Below, piece by piece: positions 1 to 11,109 of a stretch of DNA of 64,000 nucleotides. A program made the translations under genes and the position numbers. The notes under the pieces are model-generated. The model saw only the letters and a program-made list of their open reading frames with translations, was not told the DNA's origin and did not search any database. Source of the DNA: Bacillota bacterium. Its GTDB lineage: Bacteria > Bacillota > SHA-98 > UBA4971. How positions within the stretch are numbered: position 1 is the first letter of the stretch; every line of letters begins with the position of its first letter. The DNA is taken from positions 1 through 64,000 of the forward strand of contig JANLFY010000007.1 of assembly GCA_024653485.1 (NCBI GenBank), given 5' to 3'.

Positions 1-209
1 CGGGAGGCGACCGTCGCTCATCTCATAACAAACCTCGGTAACCTTGTTTCAACCCACGCCTCCGCGCGGGAGGCGACCGTAGGTCTCCGTCTTGCCGAAA
101 TGTCTACCTAGGTTTCAACCCACGCCTCCGCGCGGGAGGCGACATGCGTAGCTTCTCCACCTGACGGCTCCCCTGAGGTTTCAACCCACGCCTCCGCGCG
201 GGAGGCGAC
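1..209 (-). CRISPR. Type I-C CRISPR array, leader-proximal end (continues off the left edge)
   Basis: Three identical 32-nt repeats lie at 46-77, 112-143 and 178-209, and the last 11 nt of a fourth at 1-11. The three spacers between them (12-45, 78-111, 144-177) are all 34 nt and unrelated to one another. Each repeat holds a 7-bp stem, CGCCTCC/GGAGGCG, around GCGCG. Read on the minus strand the repeat begins GTCGCC and ends GTTGAAAC, the usual form of type I-C repeats, so transcription runs leftward, the same way as the cas operon ending at 378. The repeat at 178-209 is then the newest one, next to the leader, and the older part of the array lies outside the window. Confidence 0.97.
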
Positions 210-377
210 TCATCGGGTGTCGAGACCTTGTCGCGCAAGGGTTTCAAGTCCCTCATGCGCGAACCTGATGTACCGAGATGTGTTCAGTCTCGCTGGCACA
301 GGCCCATTTATGCGACATACCTGGTAGAGCATAGAGCGCGAACCTCCCGGGATTCTCATGTGAGCTTCACCCTCGCG
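210..377 (-). promoter_or_regulatory. CRISPR leader between cas2 and the array
   Basis: This 168-nt non-coding stretch separates the cas2 stop from the first repeat and is in the leader position for minus-strand transcription. It carries the 10-mer GCGCGAACCT twice in direct orientation, at 257-266 and 336-345, 79 bp apart. At 241 it has a short match to the repeat end (GTTTCAA) that does not continue into a full repeat. No convincing -35/-10 pair could be assigned by eye. Leader function is inferred from position. Confidence 0.7.
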
Positions 378-677
378 CTACACGAGCATGACGCCCTCCA
401 GGTCATAGGATGGCTTTGCTCCGACATGCTCGATCCTGCTTTTCCAGTTGTTCCCCAAGTTGTAATACCTGAGGCTGTCCCTCTCGGGGTCAATGATGTT
501 TTCGAGCCTCAGCCTCAACTCTGCAAACTGAACGGGGTCTATAAGGCACTCAAATACCGAGTGCTGCACCCTCTGCCCGAAGTTGAGGCACTGTTTTGCG
601 ACTTGACGGAGCCTCTTCTTTCCTGCATCCGTTTCCGTATTGACGTCGTACGTTATCAACACCATCATCCTTCTCAC
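378..677 (-). CDS. cas2: CRISPR-associated endoribonuclease Cas2
   Basis: The 99-residue product has the length of the family. It starts near MMVLITYDV, the first beta strand carrying the conserved metal-binding Asp, and includes the RVQHSVFEC segment typical of type I-C Cas2. Cas2 is the dimeric core of the Cas1-Cas2 spacer integrase. The GTG start at 677 overlaps the cas1 TGA as GTGA, so translation is probably coupled; two ATG codons follow at residues 4 and 5 as alternatives. It is the last cas gene before the leader and array. Confidence 0.96.
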   Translation of the reverse strand: MRRMMVLITYDVNTETDAGKKRLRQVAKQCLNFGQRVQHSVFECLIDPVQFAELRLRLENIIDPERDSLRYYNLGNNWKSRIEHVGAKPSYDLEGVMLV

Positions 678-1705
678 CTCACGAGAAAGGGAGGATACCC
701 GTCGAGGTCACCACGCAAATGACGGGCGAGTAGGAGAGATTGCACATACGGAATCAAGCCGATGCTGATCTTCTCCTCCAGGAATGGATGAGTGATTTCT
801 TCCTGTTTCCTCTTTTGCCATTCGGTCAGGACAAGCTTTCTCGTGTCAGCGTCCATCAAGACACCGCCAGATTCCTTCTTAACGAAACCATTGGGGCTCA
901 CCTGCTTGTTGTTCACCAGCGTGAGTGCGAGCCGGTCCACTAGATACGGCCGTAGCTCCTCCATGAGGTCCAGTGCCAGGCTCAGTCGTCCGGGCCTGTC
1001 GCGGTGAAGGAATCCGACCTGAGGATCGAGCCCCACGGTCTCGAGGGCCGAGGCACAGTCCATCATGAGCAGTGTGTACAAGAACGAGAGAAGTGCGTTC
1101 ATGGGATCAAGCGGAGGACGGCGGCTTCGACCGCGGAACGCGAAGGACTCCTTCTGTTCTGTTATCAAGTGGCGAAAAACCTCATAGTATGCTCGCGCGG
1201 CATCTCCTTCAATCCCCCTGATCGCGTCGGCAGAGAGAGACCTGTCAAGGGCCCTGAAGTACACAAGAAGGCGTTCCGCGGCTTCAGCGACCTCCTGCGA
1301 GCCTTCCTTCTCATCGTGGTCGCGCGCAAAACGCATCAAGACGCTCCGGCAGTTCAGAACCTTCCCGGAGACGAACGCCTTCGCCAAGCCGGCCGTCTCC
1401 GCATCTGCGTCTGCTAATCGGTACTGCTTTCTGCGCAGGAGCACATTGCCTGAAACCCTCCCGCTCACACGAGCCAGAAATCGGCCGCTTTCGCTTAAAT
1501 AGCAGAGAGATACGCCTCTCTCACAGCAGAGAGACATGAGTGACGGGCTCGTCCCTGCGTAGTTGAAACACACTATTCCTTCTAGATTATGGATGGGCAC
1601 ACGAAACCTCTCTTGGTCGTCAACTGTTGCGACCAAGTTCTCTCCGTCGCGCGACAGATAGGCATGAGGCGTGGTCACGTAAAGGGTGTTCAGGAGTTTC
1701 CGCAT
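674..1705 (-). CDS. cas1: CRISPR-associated integrase Cas1 (type I-C)
   Basis: Cas1 is the metal-dependent integrase that inserts spacers at the leader-repeat junction together with Cas2. The N-terminus MRKLLNTLYVTTPHAYLS and the C-terminal GFLHRDRPGRLSLALDLMEE segment, which holds the catalytic His and following acidic residues, identify the I-C/I-B branch. I chose the ATG at 1705 (343 residues, normal length) because it lies 4 nt after the cas4 stop; a start at 1744 would add 13 unlike residues and overlap cas4. Its own stop overlaps the cas2 start. Confidence 0.97.
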   Translation of the reverse strand: MRKLLNTLYVTTPHAYLSRDGENLVATVDDQERFRVPIHNLEGIVCFNYAGTSPSLMSLCCERGVSLCYLSESGRFLARVSGRVSGNVLLRRKQYRLADADAETAGLAKAFVSGKVLNCRSVLMRFARDHDEKEGSQEVAEAAERLLVYFRALDRSLSADAIRGIEGDAARAYYEVFRHLITEQKESFAFRGRSRRPPLDPMNALLSFLYTLLMMDCASALETVGLDPQVGFLHRDRPGRLSLALDLMEELRPYLVDRLALTLVNNKQVSPNGFVKKESGGVLMDADTRKLVLTEWQKRKQEEITHPFLEEKISIGLIPYVQSLLLARHLRGDLDGYPPFLVR

Positions 1706-1709
1706 GCCG

Positions 1710-2399
1710 TCACTTCCTTGGTTCCTCGAGTGTACTAACCCCAAGATACCCCTTGCTACTCCTCCTAGACGCTATTCCCGGTAAACACACCTCGGCAAGG
1801 GAGCAAGATTCACACGCCGCTGTCTTGTGAGGAGGCGGGGTGACTCCCCCGTCATACAGTCGATGCATTTCACCAGCGAGATACTCTACCCGGGCGCGCA
1901 ATTCGGCGCCTATCTTGACAACCTGTCTCCTTCGAGTCTTGCCGTAGAATAGAGCTCCCTCATCCACCCTGACACCCAGCATTTCCTCGAGGCACATGGC
2001 CTGAGCGCATACTTGCACAGCGTCGCGGTCGTCCTGCTTGGGCCTTCCGCGCTTATACTCGACGGGGTAAGGTCTCCATAGCCCCTCTCTCCCCTCAAGA
2101 GAAACGCCCCCGAAGTCGCATTTACGGAACTCGACAACGTCGGCTACACCATAGATTCCTAGCTTGGTGGAGACGAGGGGGACAGCCCGCGTTATGAGCA
2201 CTGTCCCCCTGGCCTCATAGGAAAACGGGTCATCGGTGCTGTCGTGCATGGTCCGTCCATCGAATGTCAGAGCGTTCTCGAGCCACTGACACTCAATGTG
2301 AATCAGTGCGAATTGTCGCGGACAGAACGCGATGTGCTGTATACCGGAGAGCGGCAGGCATTCTTCCTCCAGGTACATGTGACTCACGCTTTCACTCAC
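1710..2399 (-). CDS. cas4: CRISPR-associated Cas4 exonuclease
   Basis: Cas4 is an iron-sulfur PD-(D/E)XK nuclease that trims prespacers and selects PAM-containing ends for Cas1-Cas2. The 229-residue protein has one N-terminal Cys (FCPRQF, about residue 26) and three C-terminal Cys (CESCSLAEVC), the usual four-Cys cluster. The nuclease motifs GVADVVEF and PVEYKRG supply the Asp and the Glu-X-Lys. The GTG start overlaps the cas7 stop as GTGA; an ATG at residue 8 is the alternative. It sits in the standard I-C order between cas7 and cas1. Confidence 0.96.
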   Translation of the reverse strand: MSESVSHMYLEEECLPLSGIQHIAFCPRQFALIHIECQWLENALTFDGRTMHDSTDDPFSYEARGTVLITRAVPLVSTKLGIYGVADVVEFRKCDFGGVSLEGREGLWRPYPVEYKRGRPKQDDRDAVQVCAQAMCLEEMLGVRVDEGALFYGKTRRRQVVKIGAELRARVEYLAGEMHRLYDGGVTPPPHKTAACESCSLAEVCLPGIASRRSSKGYLGVSTLEEPRK

Positions 2400-3256
2400 A
2401 CTCTCTCGATTAACGTGACTTGCGATGGAAGTGCTTGACGAGCGATGTCCACGACATAGTCGGCGAACGCGCGCGCGGGCCGGCTCGGATCCGCTCTGCG
2501 CACTTTGATGCAGTCAAAGAGCTCGTGTGCGTGCGCGTTGCCTAGAGCTGTCGAGTGTTCGAAGACAACGAGTTTGCGAGTGGACATCTTGCCCCGGGCG
2601 GCGGATCGATCGTGCTCGAACATGTTTTCAAGAGCTTGCCACAAGAGTTCCAGATCTTGCTTTGAGAAGCCGGTTTGAGCAGCAAGATGAGCTGAAACGT
2701 AGCCCTCCGCCCTGTAGAGCGCGTATGGCACGATGTGTTTGCGACCCATGGTTCGTTCTTTCCCAACATCGCGTTCGTTGGTAACGGCCAACCTCGTTAT
2801 GCTGATTTCCTGTGGCACGATAGGATCTACACTGCGGGCGAAAGTGAACTGGACTGGCCCGCGCACCTGTCCGCAGTTTACCTCAGTGGTCATGACCGCA
2901 CCGAACGTGCGGACGTCGTAGAAGTTATCGCACATGAACTTGGTCAGTTCCCTGGCTCTAACTCTCGCGTCCTTCTCGTTCTTCGGGTCAATTCCGAGCG
3001 TGTCATAGGCCCGCTTATTCTGCGAGTTCAACACCACGCCTTCGTGGACATAGATGTCGTATCCCTCCTCGCCGTCTTTGACCAGCTCCACATAGTTTCG
3101 CACCTTCCGCTTGAGACACACGTCGGTAACGATGCCGAAGTTGGTTTCAGCGTCTATGCGCGGCATGTTGCCGGCATCGGGATCTCCGTTGGGATTACCG
3201 TTCTCAACATCGAATAAGAGAACGAACTCGTAACGTCGGTCAATTGGGGTCATCAT
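2396..3256 (-). CDS. cas7c: Type I-C Cascade backbone protein Cas7 (Csd2)
   Basis: Cas7 polymerises along the crRNA to form the Cascade backbone. The product (286 residues from this start) has the N-terminal RRYEFVLLFDVENGNPNGDP signature and the LKRKVRNYVE segment of Csd2 proteins. I use the ATG at 3256 because AAAGGTGG lies 8 nt upstream; an in-frame GTG at 3268 sits inside that same ribosome binding site. The stop overlaps cas4. It is separated from cas8c by about 130 nt, the only sizeable gap between subunit genes in the operon. Confidence 0.96.
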   Translation of the reverse strand: MMTPIDRRYEFVLLFDVENGNPNGDPDAGNMPRIDAETNFGIVTDVCLKRKVRNYVELVKDGEEGYDIYVHEGVVLNSQNKRAYDTLGIDPKNEKDARVRARELTKFMCDNFYDVRTFGAVMTTEVNCGQVRGPVQFTFARSVDPIVPQEISITRLAVTNERDVGKERTMGRKHIVPYALYRAEGYVSAHLAAQTGFSKQDLELLWQALENMFEHDRSAARGKMSTRKLVVFEHSTALGNAHAHELFDCIKVRRADPSRPARAFADYVVDIARQALPSQVTLIERV

Positions 3257-3389
3257 CTCATACTCCACCTTTCCGCCTAATTTCGGTCTCGCATTTCGGT
3301 AACAGGTGCGTGCGCCTCACGTCGCCTCGCTTCGGTCATTGGTAACAAGGAGATCCAACAGCCCGCTTTGTGGTCGGACGACCGCTGAT
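3257..3389 (-). other. Non-coding gap between cas8c and cas7c
   Basis: This 133-nt gap stands out in an operon whose other genes mostly overlap or nearly touch. It contains the cas7 ribosome binding site and short echoes of TTTCGGT and GGTAACA, but no open frame of note and no clear terminator. It could carry an internal promoter or an RNA-processing site; nothing seen decides this. Confidence 0.4.
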
Positions 3390-5931
<2,542 letters not shown>

Positions 5932-8103
5932 CTATACTATCCAGCATGCATCACCTCTCTCCTTAGGTGCCGGTACGTGGAGGCCGTATCGGGAATCATA
6001 GAAGCTCATGTCACGCAAGACATCGACGCCACCTATGTTCTCGAGCGCTCCTGAATCCCAAAGCTGCTTGTATTCCCATACCTGGATCGACACCGTATAC
6101 GGCTGTATCCGCCGGGCGAGTGCACGATCAATCCCCTCAGCTCTCGCTTGAGCGATCGCACGCTTGCACTCATCATCGAAAGGAATCGAGATGCTGAAAG
6201 TGTCTTCCGCTATCACCCTGAACAGGCGCGCAATTTCGTCGAACGGGAAGTTGAGGCTCTTGGCACCCGCCTCCAGCCTTTGCATGATCTCTCGCTCGTC
6301 CAGTCGCGCTCCTTCGTAGAAATAGAGGTCCTGGAAATATCGTTCGACTGCTTCGAGGGCAAGAGGGTCGTTCGACGCTTCAACGATGCGAGCGGCGATA
6401 GCTGCCGTGCGTTTGAACCATACATGTCTCATACCTTCCCCGCCCGCAGGCCAGAAGACGATCACTTCCCCGCGATCACGAAGCCCCTCGCGGTTGCATC
6501 TTCCTGCCGCCTGGGCAATCGAGTCTATCCCCGCCATCGCGCGCATGACCACAGGAAAGTCCAAATCCACACCCGCCTCAACCAGCTGCGTAGAGATCAC
6601 GCGACAGGGCATAGCGCTGCGAAGTCGCTCCCGGATCTCGCCGAGCCGCTGAGCGCGGTGGACTGGACACATGGCGGCGCTGAGGTGATAGTGTCCGTCA
6701 TTCTCACCCAGTCGCTCGAAAAGCCTCCTCGCATGAGCGCGTGTGTTGACTATACAGAGAGCCTGCTTGCGACTCAAGATCTCCGCGGCGACTTCATCGT
6801 TTTCGAGCTTGCCCCCGTTTGAAACCACCACCCGCTTCAGCGCATTATAGAGAGAGCTCGGGTCAGGGACGATCTCCTTTACCTTTATGTCGGCCGGGAG
6901 CAGGCCTCCGAGCGCCGGCTGGGTTGCCGAGCATAGCAAGACTGTCGCGCGGTAATTGGTTACGAGCTCGGCCAAGGCGGCGACGCATGGTTGCAGGAGC
7001 TCCACCGGGAGCATCTGCGCCTCGTCGAGGATGACGACGCTCTTCGCGACGTTGTGTAGCTTGCGGCATCGGGAGCTCCTGTTGGAGAATAGAGACTCAA
7101 AGAACTGCACGTTCGTTGTCACTACTAGGGGCATGTCCCAGTTCTCCTCAGCAAGCTCCAGCCTTCTTACCAGCCCAGAGTCTTCGCCTTCCTGATGACG
7201 AACCACGTTCGAATGATGCTCGAGGACCGCATCCGCGCCCACGGCCTCCCGGAACACCGCGGCGTTTTGCTCTATGATGCTCGTAAAGGGAATTACGTAG
7301 ATGACCCGGTCGAGCCCGTGCATCACCGCATGTCTGAGCGCAAAGGCAAGTGACGAAAGGGTTTTCCCCCCGCCTGTGGGCACGGTCAAAGTGAACAGAC
7401 CAGGCTCGCTTTGTGCCGCCGCGATGCAAGCCTGAAGGACCTCAGCGCGTATCCTGTTTACACGAGTGTCGGGGGCTCCGGCGGTCTTCTGGCGCAGGTA
7501 GCGCTCAAGCCGGCAATGAAGCTCGGTCACCTTCGGGGATCTGGGACGCATCTTGTGCCTCACCGGGTCCATGAAGCGCTCAGTATCAAGGAAATCGGCG
7601 TCCACAAGACATGAGAAGAGCATCCTTATGAAGAAAGCTACGCCGAAGCCCGGATGGCCCGGTTGCGGCCTTATAGTGAGCCTCGGAGGCGGTGGCGGCA
7701 CTCCGAGCTTGCGCGCATAGTCGGAGCAATCAGGGACGTCCTTGGTCGTGAGCCTGTGAATTAGACTTCCTTCAGCTGCCTTGTTTCCTCCGTCTGGAAT
7801 CCCACCATGATGCCCAGCTACCGCGTACGCGATGACTAGACCGAGTGGACCGTACTCCTCAGCAGCGATACGCGCGCCTGCCGAAGAATGATCCACCCTC
7901 AGGCGCGGGTCCTCCAAGCGCAACTGGAAGTCTTTGGAGGCCTTGCCCACGTCATGTAAGATACCTGCAGCCCAGCCGAGTTCACCAGCACCGAAAGATG
8001 AAGCGAAGGACCGTGCTTGATCTGCTACTGCAATTAAGTGATCCTTGAGGGGTTGCCAGCAGGCCTTGTCCGCAGTTTCGAGTGAATGGGCATAGTAGTC
8101 CAT
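5932..8103 (-). CDS. cas3: Cas3 helicase-nuclease (HD + DExD/H)
   Basis: Cas3 is recruited by Cascade to nick and degrade target DNA. The 723-residue protein has the N-terminal HD nuclease (His22, His50-Asp51 in ILHDVGK, and AGHHGG near residue 98) followed by a superfamily 2 helicase with Walker A VPTGGGKT (241-248) and the DEAQ box (360-363). Motif VI-like AQAAGRCNREG is also present. The ATG is preceded by GGGAGGT at 7-nt spacing. It is the first gene of the cas operon, and the upstream 460 nt should hold the operon promoter. Confidence 0.97.
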   Translation of the reverse strand: MDYYAHSLETADKACWQPLKDHLIAVADQARSFASSFGAGELGWAAGILHDVGKASKDFQLRLEDPRLRVDHSSAGARIAAEEYGPLGLVIAYAVAGHHGGIPDGGNKAAEGSLIHRLTTKDVPDCSDYARKLGVPPPPPRLTIRPQPGHPGFGVAFFIRMLFSCLVDADFLDTERFMDPVRHKMRPRSPKVTELHCRLERYLRQKTAGAPDTRVNRIRAEVLQACIAAAQSEPGLFTLTVPTGGGKTLSSLAFALRHAVMHGLDRVIYVIPFTSIIEQNAAVFREAVGADAVLEHHSNVVRHQEGEDSGLVRRLELAEENWDMPLVVTTNVQFFESLFSNRSSRCRKLHNVAKSVVILDEAQMLPVELLQPCVAALAELVTNYRATVLLCSATQPALGGLLPADIKVKEIVPDPSSLYNALKRVVVSNGGKLENDEVAAEILSRKQALCIVNTRAHARRLFERLGENDGHYHLSAAMCPVHRAQRLGEIRERLRSAMPCRVISTQLVEAGVDLDFPVVMRAMAGIDSIAQAAGRCNREGLRDRGEVIVFWPAGGEGMRHVWFKRTAAIAARIVEASNDPLALEAVERYFQDLYFYEGARLDEREIMQRLEAGAKSLNFPFDEIARLFRVIAEDTFSISIPFDDECKRAIAQARAEGIDRALARRIQPYTVSIQVWEYKQLWDSGALENIGGVDVLRDMSFYDSRYGLHVPAPKERGDACWIV

Positions 8104-8565
8104 GGATGCTACCTCCCAATGCCTGGGTCCGTATCATCATCCACGGCACTGAAGGAGATTCGCTTTGAAACTAGGAACTCCTCCAAGGATCGACCTCGAA
8201 CGGGAATATCTGGAGTTCATGCCGCAACGACTTGGTGCCTTTCATACGATGTGTCCTTTTCTGCAAAGAAGCTGCGCCCAGGCTGACGCACGCAGGGTTG
8301 CCTCTCGCTCCGGGCCGGAAGGAACGAACGAGGAGAGAAAGAAGGAAGCGAGAAATGAAGGGAAGAAAGAACTGACACGAGGGCCGGGCAGGCCGGGCTC
8401 CCACGGCCAGATGAGCGGACGCGCGGACGCATTGATGCGAGGGCGCATTTGCGCGCAGACGGTCGAGGGAACGAACGGTCGGACGCTTGAACGCCGTGAC
8501 CCGAAACGGCGAGAGCTCTGTGGTGGAATGAGCCATTCTGGCATGAAAGGGGACGCGGGCGGGAG
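8104..8565. other. Non-coding region upstream of the cas operon, with a purine-rich tract
   Basis: These 462 nt separate the divergent cas3 and CPBP genes, so promoters for both should be here, but none could be assigned by eye. Positions about 8320-8375 form an almost pure A/G tract on the plus strand, built from short gaacga/gaagg-like words. Open frames crossing this stretch on both strands are low-complexity Arg/Ser/Glu-rich translations without family resemblance and were not accepted. Confidence 0.5.
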
Positions 8566-9507
8566 ATGAACGGTTCTATATGCGATGTGGAGAGGCTCGA
8601 CACAAGGCGAATAACGATTTACCTGGCGTTTTCGTTCGGCATAGCCTGGGCCGTCGCGCTCGCGATCTACCTGACGGGCGGTCTCTACAATAGTCCCCCG
8701 CTCATAAAGGGGACACCCTTTACGCTTGCACTGGTGCTCCTCTCGACCGGCTATATGTGGGCGCCTGCACTCGCGCACATACTGACCCGTGTGCTCACAC
8801 GCGAAGGATGGAACCGCACGCTTCTTGTGCCGGACTTCGGGCGGTCCTGGCGTTATTGGGTGGCGGCGTGGGTGGGTCCGGGCATCCTCACAGTTCTGGG
8901 GGCTGCCGTCTTCTTCGCGCTGTTTCCGGGGTACTTTGACAAGTCCCTCAGCGCAGTCAAGGCTATCCTTCAACAAGCCGAGAGCATGTCCGGGCGTCCT
9001 CTGCCCCTGAACCCCTGGGCCTTCATAGTGGTGCAGACGATTCAGGCGATCCTCATCGCGCCCGTCATCAACGGCCTCTTCACGTTCGGTGAGGAGTTCG
9101 GCTGGCGCGCGTACCTCCAACCGAAGCTGATGCCGCTCGGCGCGAGGAAAGCCCTCTTTCTGACGGGCCTGATTTGGGGTGTCTGGCATTGGCCCGTGAT
9201 AGCGATGGGGCACAACTACGGCTTGAGCTACCGCGGGGCGCCCTGGCTGGGGATGCTGGCGATGGTATGGTTCACTCTCATGGTGGGGACTTTCCTAGGG
9301 TGGACCACGCTCCGCGCCGGGAGCGTGTGGCCAGCCGTCATCGGCCACGGCGCGATAAACGGGATAGCGCAAATCGGGATGCTTTTCGTGAAAGGCACGC
9401 CGAACCCGCTGCTCGGGCCGATGCCAGTCGGGATCATCGGATCATTGCCGTGGGTGGTCGTAGTGTTCTTCATAGTCACGAGGAGACCCTCGCCGAAAAA
9501 CGGATGA
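8566..9507 (+). CDS. CPBP-family intramembrane glutamic endopeptidase
   Basis: This 313-residue, multi-helix membrane protein carries the three CPBP/Abi signatures in order: EEFGWRAYLQ (glutamate motif, about residue 184), WGVWHWP, and the His motif near HGAINGIAQ. Such proteins cleave prenylated or other membrane substrates and are sometimes linked to bacteriocin self-immunity. The ATG directly follows GGCGGGAG, an unusually short spacing, and a GTG at codon 8 is an alternative. No partner gene indicating a substrate is nearby. Confidence 0.88.
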   Translation: MNGSICDVERLDTRRITIYLAFSFGIAWAVALAIYLTGGLYNSPPLIKGTPFTLALVLLSTGYMWAPALAHILTRVLTREGWNRTLLVPDFGRSWRYWVAAWVGPGILTVLGAAVFFALFPGYFDKSLSAVKAILQQAESMSGRPLPLNPWAFIVVQTIQAILIAPVINGLFTFGEEFGWRAYLQPKLMPLGARKALFLTGLIWGVWHWPVIAMGHNYGLSYRGAPWLGMLAMVWFTLMVGTFLGWTTLRAGSVWPAVIGHGAINGIAQIGMLFVKGTPNPLLGPMPVGIIGSLPWVVVVFFIVTRRPSPKNG

Positions 9508-9535
9508 GACTAATCCTCGCAGAGATTCTCTATCT

Positions 9536-10450
9536 ATGATGCAGCGCATGACACCTTGTGTCAAACGTGATGAAGCCCTTATCGCGGGCATGTTCTTATC
9601 TAGGCCGAACCGCTTTCTCGCAGAGGTGGCGCTAGCAGGCGTGGGCGAAAAGGCGGATGGATCCTCGCGATCAGATCCGTTGCCAGAGCACCCGGAAGCC
9701 CGGATGCGGGGAAGTACAGAACAAGGAGGCACAGGCCGCGCGTCGCGGATCGTCCGTGCCCACGTGGCTGATCCCGGACGCCTGGAGGAACTCTTGGTGC
9801 CCGGCCGCTCGGTCTATCTCGCCAGGGCGCGCACAAAATCACGCGGCGGCTTCGAACCTCCCGCATCCGACCCCCCTGCGTCTCGGTCGGCGGCAGGGCG
9901 CCGCGGCCAGCGGGAACATTGCGGCTCTCGCCGCAAGACCGCGTACGACCTCGCGCTTGCTAACCACGATGGGCTTCTCGTGTCGGTGAACTCGAGGGTT
10001 GCCAACGGCCTCGTCTTTGCCGGGCTGCAGGCGGGCTTCTTTCCTGACCTTGCGATGTATCCGAAGGTCCGGCGGGAGTGCGGTCACGGTAAGAGTCGCA
10101 TCGACTTCCGGCTTTCAGGGGCAGCCACCGCAGCCGAGTGCCTTTTGGAGGTCAAATCTGTGACACTCGTGAGAGGCGGGCGGGCGCTGTTTCCCGACGC
10201 TCCGACTACGAGGGGGACGCGCCACGTGCGCGAGCTTGCCGGCGCCGTCGCCCAAGGGCTCAGGGCTACGGTGCTGTTCGTCATCCAGCGGGAGGACGCG
10301 GACTCGCTATCACCGAACGACGAGACCGACCCGGCCTTTGGGGCGGCCCTTCGCGAGGCGGCGCGGACGGGGGTCGAGGTGCATGCATACACGTGCAGGG
10401 TGGCACTGGACAGGGTTTGCTTGCACCAGGAGGTGCCCGTTGTTCTTTAG
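9536..10450 (+). CDS. sfsA: SfsA family DNA/RNA nuclease, with two low-complexity insertions
   Basis: The conserved SfsA blocks appear in order: RPNRFLAEV, AHVADPGRLEELL, RKTAYDLAL, VNSRVANGLV, SRIDFRL, LEVKSVTLV, ALFPDAPTTRG and GVEVHAYTC. They comprise an OB-like N-terminus and a PD-(D/E)XK nuclease core with E-X-K in LEVKSV. E. coli SfsA was named for sugar-fermentation stimulation and later shown to bind and cut nucleic acid. At 304 residues it exceeds the family's ~230 because of Arg/Gly/Ser-rich inserts at about residues 38-68 and 100-132. The start is uncertain (ATG 9536, or ATG at codon 6). Confidence 0.93.
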   Translation: MMQRMTPCVKRDEALIAGMFLSRPNRFLAEVALAGVGEKADGSSRSDPLPEHPEARMRGSTEQGGTGRASRIVRAHVADPGRLEELLVPGRSVYLARARTKSRGGFEPPASDPPASRSAAGRRGQREHCGSRRKTAYDLALANHDGLLVSVNSRVANGLVFAGLQAGFFPDLAMYPKVRRECGHGKSRIDFRLSGAATAAECLLEVKSVTLVRGGRALFPDAPTTRGTRHVRELAGAVAQGLRATVLFVIQREDADSLSPNDETDPAFGAALREAARTGVEVHAYTCRVALDRVCLHQEVPVVL

Positions 10451-10631
10451 GGAGAGGAAGGAGGCAAGGGGAGGGCGGGTCCGCGAGCTCGCGTGGGCTT
10501 TGCAGTCGGATCCAAGGACGTGTTGCAGGATTCTCGTCGCATCACGTCGAACAAAAGACTGCTCGGCGTCGTGCTGCCTCGTCGAACTCACCTGAGCACC
10601 GCGAAAGCGGGCGATTCCGAGGGCCGCGCAA

Positions 10632-10682
10632 GCGGGTGAAGGAGTCCGCCGTAACCGCCCGACAGGGCTGATGACTCCTGCC
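10632..10682 (+). promoter_or_regulatory. Fluoride (crcB-motif) riboswitch aptamer
   Basis: The stretch upstream of crcB fits the fluoride riboswitch consensus. P1: GGUG (10635-10638) pairs with CGCC (10647-10650). P2: GCCC (10657-10660) pairs with GGGC (10665-10668) around GACA. The loop of P1, GGAGUC (10641-10646), forms a perfect 6-bp pseudoknot with GACUCC (10673-10678), inside the conserved CUGAUGACUCCU element. Fluoride binding would stabilise this fold and switch on the fluoride channel gene. Downstream, an 11-nt unit (CAAGAGTAAGT) is tandemly duplicated at 10682-10703 before the crcB ribosome binding site. Confidence 0.9.
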
Positions 10683-10725
10683 AAGAGTAAGTCAAGAGTA
10701 AGTCACAGGGAGGGTCATCAGCGTA

Positions 10726-11109
10726 GTGGACATAGCGAGAATGTTGCTGATCGGGCTCGGCGGTTTTGTAGGAGCTGTGTTGCGGTACGCCCTTGGTGGG
10801 TTCGTGCACAGATACCTCGACGCAGCGCGGTTTCCATATGGCACATTCACGGTGAATCTGTTGGGTTGCCTGGCCATAGGGTTTCTAGCCGGCGTGGCTG
10901 ACGCGCGCGGGGCGTTTACGCCTGAGCTCCGCGTGTTCGTTTTTGTCGGCTTGATCGGTGCGTTCACCACGTTCTCCACTTTCAGCTACGAGACGATGAG
11001 CTTCCTGCGCGACGGGCAGGTTCCGGTGGCTCTTGTCAATGTCGCGCTCCATGTCCTGCTGGGCCTCGCTGCCGTATGGGGCGGCGATGCCCTGTCCCGA
11101 CGCCTATAG
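10726..11109 (+). CDS. crcB: Fluoride channel CrcB/Fluc
   Basis: CrcB proteins are small dual-topology membrane channels that export fluoride. The 127-residue product has four predicted helices with the family motifs GGFVGAVLRYALG, FPYGTFTVNLLGC, and FTTFSTFSYE, which contains the Phe/Thr/Ser residues of the conduction path. The GTG start at 10726 follows AGGGAGGG at about 11 nt. A fluoride riboswitch lies directly upstream, which independently confirms the assignment. Only one copy is present here, consistent with a homodimer. Confidence 0.96.
   Translation: MDIARMLLIGLGGFVGAVLRYALGGFVHRYLDAARFPYGTFTVNLLGCLAIGFLAGVADARGAFTPELRVFVFVGLIGAFTTFSTFSYETMSFLRDGQVPVALVNVALHVLLGLAAVWGGDALSRRL

Noticed and set aside
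241-272. A fifth CRISPR repeat
   Set aside because: Only the first seven bases match the repeat; the stem and the rest do not, so it is counted as leader.
228-722. A 164-codon plus-strand frame
   Set aside because: Antisense to cas2 and the leader; cas2 is certain.
8165-9213. Overlapping frames on both strands across the cas3-CPBP intergenic region and opposite the CPBP gene
   Set aside because: Low-complexity Arg/Ser/Glu translations of a purine-rich tract; the CPBP frame explains the coding part.
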